NCBI GenBank assembly: GCA_964017155.1
Contig: OZ024867.1
Span: 11,041,616-11,105,615 of the forward strand
Length of the DNA: 64,000 bases
Direction: 5' to 3'
Source of the DNA: Oasisia sp. SBJ-2009
Taxonomy: Eukaryota; Annelida; Polychaeta; Sabellida; Siboglinidae
The notes below the pieces were generated by a model. It did no database searches. It was given only the letters and a program-made list of their open reading frames with translations, and was not told the DNA's origin. Shown piece after piece: positions 10,536 through 19,975 of the stretch. Position numbers and translations under genes: made by a program. The stretch's first letter is position 1. Each line of letters opens with the position of its first letter.

Positions 10536-10855
10536 AGGGTGGGTTTTTTGTTCCCCCCCTTTACGTTCTTATTATTGTAGTCAATATTATATTCAAGTAG
10601 CTGATTGTACGGTAGAATTTAGTTATGTTTACATGCTTTATGTTATATTGTATTACATAGTGTACGTCAATCAGCCGCGCGCTCGCAACTGGTGAGCGCC
10701 AGGCAATCCTTTATTATTAAACTGTTGGGATTGCCATGTAACCTTCACTAGGTGTTTGTGTCTTCTTTATAAAGTAAACGGAGCCAGGCACAGCTGCTTT
10801 AATTAGGGTTTATTAGGGGCACACCTCTAAGCGGGAAGGGCGCGGCCACTCAAAA
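10536..10855 (+). repeat. B1 split direct repeat
   Basis: Aligns with the 3' third of the solo unit (about 2880-3259) and, at its very end, with B2 (12300-12357): TTAGGGTTTATTA then AAGCGGGAAGGGCGCGGCC. It is followed within 5 bases by A2, so the B1-A2 junction is direct. Confidence 0.7.
10702..10735 (+). promoter_or_regulatory. Conserved hairpin with ATTAAA in the loop
   Basis: GGCAATCC (10702-10709) pairs perfectly with GGATTGCC (10728-10735); ATTAAA at 10716-10721 is in the loop. An outer pairing of AGCTGATTGTAC near 10589 with GTACGTCAATCAGC near 10662 is also conserved in the solo unit. Likely marks the transcript 3' end of the element. Confidence 0.5.
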
Positions 10856-10860
10856 ACAGT

Positions 10861-10983
10861 ATTGTGTCCAGCGGGATGCAATACAATTTTGAGGGCAGCC
10901 CTGAGTTAGCTTGTGCGTCACACGGAGTGTATTTAGGCATTCTAAGGACAGCGCTTGCCCGACAGCTTACGGGGCATCTGGCC
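10861..10983 (+). repeat. A2 split direct repeat, left half
   Basis: Near-identical to the first 123 bp of A1, with one visible difference (TAGGCATTC for TAGGGATTC). Cut by the palindromic insertion at 10984, with CTGGCC (10978-10983) duplicated at 11966-11971. Confidence 0.8.
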
Positions 10984-11965
10984 TATGGAACGATATTAGG
11001 GCCATAATTCAACATGTCATATTATTGCAGATAATCTGCAATAATACGACGTCAGGCATAATGAAGACAGGCATAATACGAATTCAGGCATAATACGAAG
11101 TGCAAGCAAGCACAATACGAGCAAGAATGCGAGCAAGAATGCCAGCTTGCATAATGCGAGATATAATGCGAGCGAGCATAATACGACTTGGCATAATCAG
11201 CACTCGCTAAGTTTGTGCTGCCATCTAGCGGACTACGCCAACCTGAAAATTGAAAATACTGAAGTATCCCTTACATTAACAAATGTTTTGGCTCAGGCTA
11301 TTCACCAGCGAGCTGCTCGCTAAGTAACGTCAAGTCGAACTGTTATTTTGTTGTTTGTAATGCGCCTTATTTATCCTCTGGAACAATTCTTAATATGACA
11401 TGAGGCAGAAAGTGAGTTTGGGCAGAAACCTAGCATTTAAATTATAATTATTATCATTATATCAGCTTAATAATACATTATACATTAATTATGCTCTATC
11501 ATTATAATTTAAATGCTAGGTTTCTGCCCAAACTCACTTTCTGCCTCATATCATATTAAGAATTGTTCCAGAGGATAAATAAGGCGCATTACAAACAACA
11601 AAATAACAGTTCGACTTGACGTTACTTAGCGAGCAGCTCGCTGGTGAATAGCCTGAGCCAAAACATTTGTTAATGTAAGGGATACTTCAGTATTTTCAAT
11701 TTTCAGGTTGGCGTAGTCCGCTAGATGGCAGCACAAACTTAGCGAGTGCTGATTATGCCAAGTCGTATTATGCTCGCTCGCATTCTATCTCGCATTATGC
11801 AAGCTGGCATTCTTGCTCGCATTCTTGCTCGTATTGTGCTTGCTTGCACTTCGTATTATGCCTGAATTCGTATTATGCATGTCTTCATTATGCCTGACGT
11901 CGTATTATTGCAGATTATCTGCAATAATATGACATGTTGAATTATGGCCCTAATATCGTTCCATA
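10984..11965. mobile_element. 982-bp palindromic foldback-type element
   Basis: Two inverted arms of about 464 bp (10984-11448 and 11502-11965) surround a ~54-bp AT-rich loop. The ends are TATGGAACGATATTAGGG and its complement. The flanking CTGGCC on both sides is one copy in the uninterrupted A1 repeat, so it is a 6-bp target duplication. The outer third of each arm holds degenerate ~11-bp subrepeats around GCATAATACGA. No ORF is present, so it is non-autonomous; its superfamily was not recognised. The arms differ at only a few positions, so it is young or homogenised. Confidence 0.85.
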
Positions 11966-11971
11966 CTGGCC

Positions 11972-12289
11972 AAGATCAGGCTTTCTTCTTAAATTGGGTC
12001 CGGTGACCTTAACCGGCCAGTCCCGCTGTCTGTCTTGACTGGACACCACGGATTTTGACTCTGCGATAGCAGCTTAACGTTTTCCGCCCGCCCACCCCGC
12101 TTTTGATGGTGTGTCACCCTTTTTGACGTTTCTAACTATTTTGTTGATATGTTTATTCCCGCTACATGTTGGCGTTTCCACTTTCCTTTACCTTGGTTTT
12201 TGCACAGGGTTATTTTCACGTTTCTGTACTCAGCCTACTGTTTTTGCACGTTAGTCGCATTACACATGTTTTCTTATTGTAGGTGTTCA
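11972..12289 (+). repeat. A2 right half and A2-B2 spacer
   Basis: 11972-12088 continues A1 (AAGATCAGGCTTTCTTC onward). From about 12088 the sequence CCGCCCGCCCACC resembles the solo unit near 2530 and not A1, so the A2-B2 spacer is shared with the solo copy. The rest to 12289 is T-rich and noncoding. Confidence 0.65.
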
Positions 12290-12357
12290 GTTTTTCACCC
12301 ACTGTAATTAGGGTTTATTAGCACACCTCTAAGCGGGAAGGGCGCGGCCACTCAAAA
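12290..12357 (+). repeat. B2 split direct repeat, internally shortened
   Basis: Keeps only the last ~60 bp of B1 (TTAGGGTTTATTA...AAGCGGGAAGGGCGCGGCC) plus a weak match upstream. The hairpin segment is missing, so B2 has an internal deletion of roughly 250 bp compared with B1. Confidence 0.6.
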
Positions 12358-14277
12358 CACGTTTTGTTAACTATAAATTACCAGGTGTGAACGAAACTTA
12401 ATGTCTAGATACATTTCGATGTTCACCATTCGGTCTACCGCAACGTAGGATGGCAGTGAACGTTGTAATTAATTTTCTGCGGTAGATTATTTTCAACATA
12501 TCGTGTGTCGCGCCTCGTTTTCGTTCACCGTTTCTGGTTTGCGGTTTTTGCGACGCGTCGTCTTGTTTTGTATCATGAGTAATAACAACTACGATAATTA
12601 ATACATGCAACTTCAAAGCCATGTCGAATAATGGCCAGGTATTGTAGATATGTATGGTTGTATTCGAGAAACTTGGATTTGGTGACGCGTTGTAAGGTTA
12701 CGAAATGGTTGGGCCTGGGAATACTGGCCAGCCCGCGAATCGAACACATGAAATTGATTAATCAAAACATGCCGATTTTATACTATATGAAGAAACATTT
12801 GCAAATGGTACCGGTATTCAAAATAGATCACACTTATTTTATTCAATTTGTGGAAATAAATTGTTTAAAAGGCACATTTTGGCGAAGTACTTACAAAATA
12901 TATCCCCTCGAGACGATGTCGCGCGAACAAATGTCCGTGCCGCGAGTCGAAATGGTAAAGCGGTGGGGGTGGTGGTATTATTTACAAGATTTACTAACAG
13001 AGTAAACTTCAGATGGCAAGTTGACAAGTAAGCCTTCAGCATATTGACAATCAAATATATGGTATCTATGTGTATTCCGCCCTTTTGAGTTTTCTTTTAT
13101 AGATGTTGTTTTTAAACACGCCACACTCCCCACATTGTCATTGGGATCATTACGCAACGGGGGCAATGAGTACTTCTTCGTGTAATATTATATCAGTTGT
13201 TTATTTAGAAAATGCATGTTCACAAACCTCATTTTACATCTTTGTCAATCAGATTGTTTACAGTTTAGATGCCAAATGTACCTGTTTTGCGCATTGTGTG
13301 TTACATCTGGCGGTAATTACAAGCGATATCGCTTGTGTTCGACTAGCGGGCCATTTGGCATTGTCTATACGGTCGAAACATTCATTATCATGCCACATCT
13401 AAATTTGTGACATTATAACCGGACTAGCATTATACACAATTAGTTGGGAGAGCTATTGCATCATGATGTGACTGAGATATTACAACTAGATCACATTTTC
13501 GTTCGTTTTCTTGTTTGAAACGTACACAATATTTCAATAATTATGTTAGTGATCATGAGTGACATGTCACATGATAGTCAGATAGTATTGTAAACTGATG
13601 TCCACATATGAACGTCTTGCAAAACATCTACAGGAAATATGGTGTTTTAGAATTGTATTTATTGGCCTAAAGGCAGTGTAATGTCAAAAAAATCGTCTGA
13701 GGTGCAATATTAATAAATCGATGATAACAAAAATAGTTTTAGTCTCAATTCCTGTCCTCTACTTAGAACAGTGGAAAATACTGGCCTGGTAAATTTGATT
13801 TTGTTTATTAGAAAATGCAAAGTTCATAAAACTGCTAGGCCACGAGTAAGGACCATGGGGATATCACATCCCACATCATGTAATAGGTCCACCTTTGTTT
13901 TCTTGAAACAATACCATAAAAACAGAAGGAAATTATGTTTTGTGTTTATGAATGTTTGGCCTACATGATACTCAATAAGGTTGCCATTGTAAATATGTTT
14001 CAATTTTTTATAAATATGTTTGAATTAAACATATAGGACCTTGCATATGAGTATATCATTTGAAACAGAATGCAAAACAGCTTGTTATTATTTTAGGCAT
14101 AATGCTCCACTGACACTGTAGTATTATTATTTTTGAGTTATTAAATAAAAAGAGTCACCATCCACTCTGGCACAATAGCACTTCCTGGATTTCTGAGTGC
14201 TTATTTCTATGTATATAAACCCGATGTTGTCAATGAGTTAACGTGTTGAACACTATATTATTTTCATTTGTTTGTAG
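12358..14277. other. No supported feature; upstream of signal-peptide exon
   Basis: AT-rich sequence. A 124-codon frame at 12631-13005 has no recognisable domain and is judged spurious. The first exon of the plus-strand secreted gene, with its ATG, may lie here or further upstream; no unambiguous candidate was found. Confidence 0.35.
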
Positions 14278-14332
14278 ACGGTGTATTTAGTCCTGCTGGT
14301 AATTGCCGTGCTTATAGAAGGCAGCAATGGAG
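14278..14332 (+). CDS. Signal-peptide exon of the EB-module gene
   Basis: A pyrimidine-rich acceptor ends TTTGTAG at 14277 and a donor GTACGT starts at 14333. The 55-nt exon reads TVYLVLLVIAVLIEGSNG, a hydrophobic core followed by a small-residue cleavage region, as in secretory signal peptides. It enters in phase 0 and leaves in phase 1, matching the phase 1 of every downstream exon; the split Gly codon fits linker exon 1. The initiating Met exon is not identified. The 20-kb distance to the next exon makes the link an inference. Confidence 0.5.
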
Positions 14333-15540
14333 GTACGTTTATTTATTCATCTTGCTAATAATAGTGGTAATACCGGTAGGTGACAGCAAAGCGCCTGTTA
14401 ATGAAGATGTTTGTGGATAGCAGCTAAAGTTATACTGATGTCTTATCCCTGCCTACAATTTCATCACAAGCCTGGTCATCACTTAGTAGTAATATTATAG
14501 TTTGTAATTATCACCGTTGTCGATTATCATTGTTTTAGTCCACGATTTGTTGTCGACTTTATTACAAATAAAATAAAAACGACTTTATTTGATACTTAGT
14601 TTTTTATTTCATATGATAACTGTAAGAATGTGTCCATTATGAACAGACCGAAGCAGCAGTTAAATAGTCGTGCCTTATCCTATTCTGTTCTGCACTCACA
14701 TCATGCCATGTCTTAATTACTGTTGTGATGTGTGTGATGTACACCTAAGAAGAACATACCACCATTATATATGTTACAGAATAAAAACAATAAGAAAATG
14801 TAAACATGAAAGCTACTGGTTACTAACATGACCTATCATTAATTACTTTAATACACTGTGAACTGTGAATTTTATTTATTTATGTCACCGCATACAAATA
14901 AATTCACAAGCATACAAGTGTGTATATTAAATGTCACCGTGGGGATCCTCTAGAAATCCCTAAGGGCTTTTACCGAAGACCACCAGAACAAAATAAATTA
15001 AAGACATTTTCATTATTATATAAACAGGAAACTAATACAAATATAAAAGAAATAAAGCAAATAAGTTTCGGAACTGCAAGTAATTTAAACACTCGTTTAG
15101 ATTATTAGTTAAAATGTACACTTTTAGTGTACTATTACTATTCTCTAGTGACACAAATTCAACACATATTCCAATATACTTAACTAATACAAAATAATAT
15201 GTGAAGTTAGTGAACACAAAACATATTCTTTTTAAATTATTATTAAGAGTAAGTTAAAGTACTAACAATGTGTAACATTACCCACTATTAGAACAATACC
15301 ACTACTACTACTAGAACACTACTATTACTGCTACTGCAACCACATTATCGTTATCATGAATTATGCTAATTACCTAAATAAGTATAACACTAAAACAAAA
15401 TAATAAAAAGAATAATGATAAAATACTACAAATATAGTACACATTATAGTATATAAGTGTGTGTGTAAGAGATTATTGATTTCAACAGTATGGTGTTCAT
15501 ATTTAAGGTTAACAACAATCCCTGTTAAGTTACTTCGAGA
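14333..15540 (+). other. Intron sequence without recognised feature
   Basis: AT-rich, with no domain-bearing frames and no clear repeats apart from short simple runs. Confidence 0.35.
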
Positions 15541-15939
15541 GTGAGAGAGACACAGAGAGAGACACACAGGCAGTCAAACAGAGACAGAGACAGAGACAGA
15601 GAGCGATAGATAGATGGATAGATGGATAGATGGATAGACGGGCAGGCGGGCAGGCGGGCAGGCGGGCAGGCGGGCAGGCGGGCAGGCGGGCAGGCGGGCA
15701 GGCGGGCAGGCGGGCAGGCGGGCAGGCGGGCAGACAGACAGAGACAGAGACAGAGAGATAGAGAGAGACATATAGAGAGACAGAGAGATATGCAGAGAGA
15801 TAGAGAGAGACAGAGAGAGAGAGACAAAAAGAGACAGAGAGAGACAGACAGAGAGAGAGACAGAGAGAGGCAGAGACAGAGAGAGACAGAGAGAGACAGA
15901 GACAGAAAGAGAGACTGACAGAGACAAAGATAGATTGTC

Positions 15940-15988
<49 letters not shown>

Positions 15989-16015
15989 CAGAGAGAGATA
16001 GACAGAGAGATAGAG
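15541..16015. repeat. Compound minisatellite with G-rich 8-mer array
   Basis: Purine-rich tract made of GAGA/GACAGA repeats, a GATA/GGATA block (15604-15638), an 8-bp array of GGGCAGGC at about 15640-15732 (some 11-12 copies), long GAGACA runs and a pure GACA array at about 15938-15988. The frames through it are repeat artefacts (Ser/Leu/Cys or Arg/Gln-rich). The 8-mer puts GGG every 8 bases, a pattern able to form G-quadruplexes. Confidence 0.9.
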
Positions 16016-16065
16016 TATGTGATAATCACAATTTTTATTTTTTATTTTGTATGTATACAGCTCCC

Positions 16066-16240
16066 ACAGGGCTGCACGATCAGGCCGCTGGTGATAATGG
16101 GTTACTGGGTCCCGATACTATGTGTTCACCGGTCGCTGACACAGGGCATACTGCGCCTAACCCGTTGTCCAGCTTGACCAGCTGGGCTTGACATTATACG
16201 TCAGTGCCCTCTGGTGACTATAACAATCCACCACGATAAC
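16066..16240 (-). repeat. Probable 3' LTR remnant of the Gypsy-type element
   Basis: On the minus strand a purine run (TTGGGGGATA) precedes TGTTATCGTGGTGG, as a polypurine tract precedes a 3' LTR. The sequence then continues to the (GACA)n border at about 16060 with no coding trace. No second copy is seen upstream of pol, so the element cannot be bounded by LTR comparison. Confidence 0.4.
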
Positions 16241-16509
16241 ATATCCCCCAACATAAAAATTTAGCCGACCGCGGCTAAAGAATAGAATGGAAATGGAAAC
16301 CCTATTGGTGAAATTAGTGATCTAATTCCGATCTCGGTTATCGGTGTGGGTAACTGTGATAACCCGTATTACGTATCGTTGACCTACCTAGAGGCGGTGC
16401 TGGAGGGTTAACTGCCTCGCTAGTGTTCGGATGAGACGTAATTGTAACTTCGTACAATGGGACTGTTACCTCACTTTCATGGCCTATTCTACTCCGCCTG
16501 TTCACAGTC

Positions 16510-17400
16510 TCAGGAACACAAACCCGCAAGTCTACGATTAATGACGCGTTTCTGGTGTCCCCTCTCAGGTACGACAACGTAAGTGTCCTCCATCTGTTCT
16601 GATACTACATACACTGTCGGGTCCCAGGCATCCCCAATTTGGTTACGTCCTTTCACCCTATTGCGTAAGTGTACATGGTCTCCAATTTGCAGTTTATCTT
16701 CCCTCGTACGCTTGTCATAAGTCGCCTTTCGATTTGCTCTGTCTAACTCCAGTTGTTCCATCGCTATAGCATAAGCGCTTTTCAACTTAGATTGATGGTA
16801 ATCAACCCAGATCATGTTGGTCCCGCGAACCGTTTGAGACTGGAGTGTCTCGTCGTCGTGCAATCTGATGTCGATTGGCTAGCGTGGAACACGACCGAAC
16901 ATCAAGCAGAAAGGACTCAAGGGAACTCCGTAGGGCAGAAACCATTCACGTACTAACGCTTTGGCACATTTTTGACTGTTTATTTTCTAGTCGGCACTGT
17001 TGTTGTGAATTTCCTGTACACATCGGTCATGACCAGTACATTTTCAATTTCGTTACTAGCGGGTTCGAGTACCGTAAGGTAAATTGCCACTACTTCTAAC
17101 GGTTCACTGGCGACAATGCTATGCATAGTCTTCCGTACTTTAAAATGTGGTATCTTTGCTAGATTACAACGTTCACACTTGGCAATCCAATTATTTATGT
17201 CTGAACCTATATTTAGTCAATATAACCTTGCCCGCACCAATTTATCGACACTATATATGCCTTGATGTCCCTTCCGATCATGTCATTCTTCTAATACTTC
17301 CTTTCTCATGGAACTTGAAAGTAATAATTGGTTACTTTGTCTCCACTCATGGGATATGTCATTGTTCTGCACAATCGGCCAGAACAGATGTGTAGGTGGT
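16510..17400 (-). pseudogene. Gypsy integrase with catalytic-core deletion
   Basis: The zinc-binding HHCC region is visible as 'HDREGHQGIYSVDKLV' followed by 'WIAKCERCNLAK'. The first core Asp is in 'VLVMTDVYR'. The trace then reaches 'AKALVREWFLPYGVP' and jumps straight to 'FCLMFGRVPR', a motif normally about 70 residues later. The second Asp and the catalytic Glu are therefore absent. The C-terminal part (16510-16863, 'LDRANRKATYDKRTRE', 'LQIGDHVHLRNRVKG') is open. Confidence 0.75.
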
Positions 17401-17448
17401 TCCACTGTATACCAGCAGTTTCGCTACTGCTGGCTGTTCTTTCCGTCT

Positions 17449-18645
17449 TTATCCACGTGTCGCGTCTCGACCTCGGTCGATGTAATACCATATTCGGCCC
17501 AACACCGGATCAGTCCGTTGTGCTTCCTGGATGTCGTCCGTCCTAAAAGTAGGTAGGACCGGGGACGCTAAATTGTCCAGTATGTCGCGTATTTGAGCAG
17601 TGGTGGCTCGGACCGTTCCTTTGAGTAACTTCTGGCGCAAGTCGCACGGCAAAACCGTTACTTGCTGGATATCCGCTATATCTTCTTCTCCGATGACTGT
17701 GAACTCCATGGTTGGAGTCGGGTGTGGTTTCCTGCTCAGGCCATCTGCCGATGCATCCACTCGCCCGGGACTTTGCCGAATGCTGAAATTGAATCTGGCT
17801 AGCTCGGCTTGCCAGTGGTGTTCGGCCGCAGTTAGCTTTGACGACATCTGACTATACGACAACGGGTTATTGTCGGTAAATATCCAAATCCCAAGACGGG
17901 TGCTGTAGTAAGAGCATTGTTCAATGCATCAAACGCTTCTTGGTGTTCTTGGTTCCATACAAATGGTACTGGAGTGGCTGAATTCCACTTTCTTCCTGGT
18001 TGTCTCTTTCCTTTGTTGGGATCTTGATTTACCAATTCATATAGAGGAGACGCCAGCTGTGAGAAATTATGCATGTAATGTCGATATATCCTGCGGTTCC
18101 TAAGAAGACTTTGAATTATTTCGCATTCGCCGGTAACGTCCATTTATTAATTGCATCCACTTTCTCCGGATTGGCCGAAATCCCTTCGGTAGATATTATT
18201 TGGCCTAAGTAAGAAACCGATGTCTGAAGCAGAACACATTTACTGGGTGCAATCTTCGGACCGTGAGATGCCAGTCGCTGGAACAGTAACTTCAAACGTT
18301 CGAAGTGTTCTTCGACGGTAGAAGAATAGGTGATTATATCATCCAAGAAAATCAGGACCTTCTCATTCATCTCTTCCCTGAACGCAAGGTTGCAGGTAAA
18401 TTGCAGAGGCCGTATGACATTTTCCGGTACTCATACAACCCCATGGGTGTCGTGATGTGGTCTTGTGTTAATCGGCCTCGTCTATTTCCACCTGATTATA
18501 CGCTGATTTCAAATCGACCGTCGAGAAATACTTCGCTTCTGCTAGATGATCAAACATTTCATCTACTCGGGGAAAGGGAAACGCGTCTTTCCTAGTCTTG
18601 GTATTCAACCTACGGTAATCCACACACATCCTAATATTGCCGTTC
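17449..18645 (-). pseudogene. Gypsy pol: RT palm and RNase H, several frames
   Basis: Minus-strand blocks are 'YFSTVDLKSAYNQVEI' (first catalytic Asp), 'VLIFLDDIITYSSTVEEHFE' (FLDD in place of YLDD), 'VSYLGQIISTEGI', 'NRRIYRHYMHNFSQLASPLY', 'FVWNQEHQEAFDALN' and the RNase H tail 'SSKLTAAEHHWQAELARFNF', then 'QSPGRVDASADGLSRKP'. A segment near 17870-17890 that should carry the first RNase H acidic residues is shortened. At least three frame changes occur. Confidence 0.8.
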
Positions 18646-19275
18646 TTATTTCCGACAAATAACGATAGGACTCGCGAACTCAGACTGACTGGGTTTGATT
18701 ATCCCTTTGTGGAAGAGATCCGTAACGTGTGTTTTCACTTCCTCAAATTGAGGCGGAGGAATACGACGGTAGGCCGTCTCAACAGGGCTGTCGACTGTGG
18801 TGCAAATGCGGTGTTTAACCGTCTGAGTTAACCCCACATCATCATCATTCTGTGCGAATACTTGTTGATGGCTCCTCAATAACTCGACTAATTGATGTTG
18901 GTAAGCGGACGGAATAGTTCCAATGTTTTCCCTTTCCATCCATTCCTGTTCCTGAGGGTCTGTAGTATGGGTGTCATGATCGTACTGGCTGTTTATCCGT
19001 CTCATGAAAGCTGTCACCTTTCGAGGTTCCATGGTCACTCGCAAACCATCATCTAACTCTTGGAACTCAACTATGTGTTCCGGATTTTTGTCAATTACGT
19101 CTACCGTATACATCCTTCCAACGGGGAAACGGGGACATAGCCACACATCATCAGAAGTCGGATTAAGGATCGTTACCTCAAAACGTCCCTCTATGAAACC
19201 CACTAGTCCAGTTTGGAGTAGTAACCCTCCCTTTAGGGCCCCGTCTAGGGGTTCTGCCATAGCATTCAAGTACAC
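18646..19275 (-). pseudogene. Gypsy pol: post-protease linker and RT N-terminus
   Basis: 210-codon frame ending in the start of the RT: 'VKHRICTTVDSPVETAYRR', then 'PQFEEVKTHVTDL' and 'GIIKPSQSEFASPIVICRK', the fingers region of Gypsy RTs. The N-terminal ~120 residues fit the protease-to-RT linker. The RT continues below 18646 in another frame ('IRMCVDYRRLNTKT'). Confidence 0.8.
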
Positions 19276-19520
19276 CGGGGACCTGACACTAATATATTAC
19301 AAGAAGACACCGCTGGTATTATACAGTACTGTCACCTACAAGCTTCACAACTCTGCTCGATATCATGTTTTTGGTTAGTCGTAATGGTAAGAAGTAGATC
19401 CCTAATGCCGGGGACGTAGTGGTGAGTAAGCCAACGTCTAAGAAAGGCGAGGGTGCTATGTGGTTTACTTGTGATTGTATCTACGTGCATCCAGGACAGT
19501 TTGGTGTTGATATTTACGCT

Positions 19521-19975
19521 GTCGCGCTTACATTTTTCCGATCGTTATAAAGTTTCTGATTGACGTTTCTGCGCATGCTCGATAAATGTAAAATGAAATG
19601 ACAAAGCATTTTTGGTATAAATACCACAAGCAGTTCGTTAACTCTCCTGTGATGATTACTGTGAAGAGTTGCTTAAACTGGCGTTCAATACAATAACATA
19701 TTACGTTTGTTTAAATCACTGTCACGGACTATGGCGTGATTTACGCATGCTATCAAAACATCCCTCAAAACTTGTTTGTCTCGTGTTAATTTGCGACAAA
19801 TAACTTTGCAGAGAGGTTATATACATCGTAACCAACAATCCGTAGTATTTATACCATAAATGCATTGTCCTTTCGCTGCAAATTAATGATTTTACCTTTA
19901 TCGCGCTTGCGCAGAAACGTCAATTGGAACGTTTTTAACGCCGGAAAAAGTGTTAGCCCGAAAACGCCTAAGCGT
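19521..19975. repeat. Inverted-repeat element with TATA motifs in both arms
   Basis: ATTGACGTTTCTGCGCATGC near 19559 is mirrored by GCGCTTGCGCAGAAACGTCA near 19903. Further in, GCATTTTTGGTATAAATACC near 19608 is mirrored by TTTATACCATAAATGC near 19850. The arms are about 110 bp and imperfect. The GTATAAATAC boxes point inward from both sides. Probably a MITE or inverted promoter-containing repeat; family unknown. Confidence 0.55.

Larger units (their letters stand above)
4808..12357 (+). mobile_element. Ngaro/DIRS-like tyrosine-recombinase retrotransposon
   Basis: A retroelement of about 6.6 kb net of a nested 982-bp insertion. Order: A1 repeat, ~1.5-kb leader, gag-like ORF, RT-RNase H, tyrosine recombinase, 3' region ending in B1, then immediately A2 (interrupted) and a short B2. 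A1 equals A2 and B1 equals B2 at their ends, giving the split direct repeat layout known for Ngaro- and PAT-type elements, not the inverted repeats of classical DIRS1. No methyltransferase domain lies between RNase H and recombinase, which also favours a Ngaro-like assignment. Two frameshifts in pol imply an inactive copy, or assembly errors at homopolymers. Confidence 0.85.
16241..19380 (-). mobile_element. Decayed Gypsy-type LTR retrotransposon
   Basis: Minus-strand pol remnants in the order RT, RNase H, integrase as coordinates fall from 19275 to 16500. This RT-RH-IN order is diagnostic of Gypsy (Metaviridae-type) and not Copia elements. Gag and the 5' LTR are not recognised beyond about 19380. 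Several frameshifts and stops, plus a deletion in the integrase core, make it inactive. It lies antisense in the first long intron of the EB-module gene. Confidence 0.85.

Noticed and set aside
10861..12357. Second, independent tandem copy of the Ngaro-like element
   Set aside because: Its content (A then B, no coding part, directly abutting B1) is exactly the split-repeat end expected for this class, so one element is simpler. Kept as a refutable point in the findings.
12631..13005. 124-codon ORF as a gene
   Set aside because: No recognisable domain, AT-driven composition and no splice or promoter support.
15525..16029. Long frames of Ser/Leu/Cys and Pro/Ala/Cys repeats
   Set aside because: Produced by purine-pyrimidine simple repeats; no start context or flanking exons.
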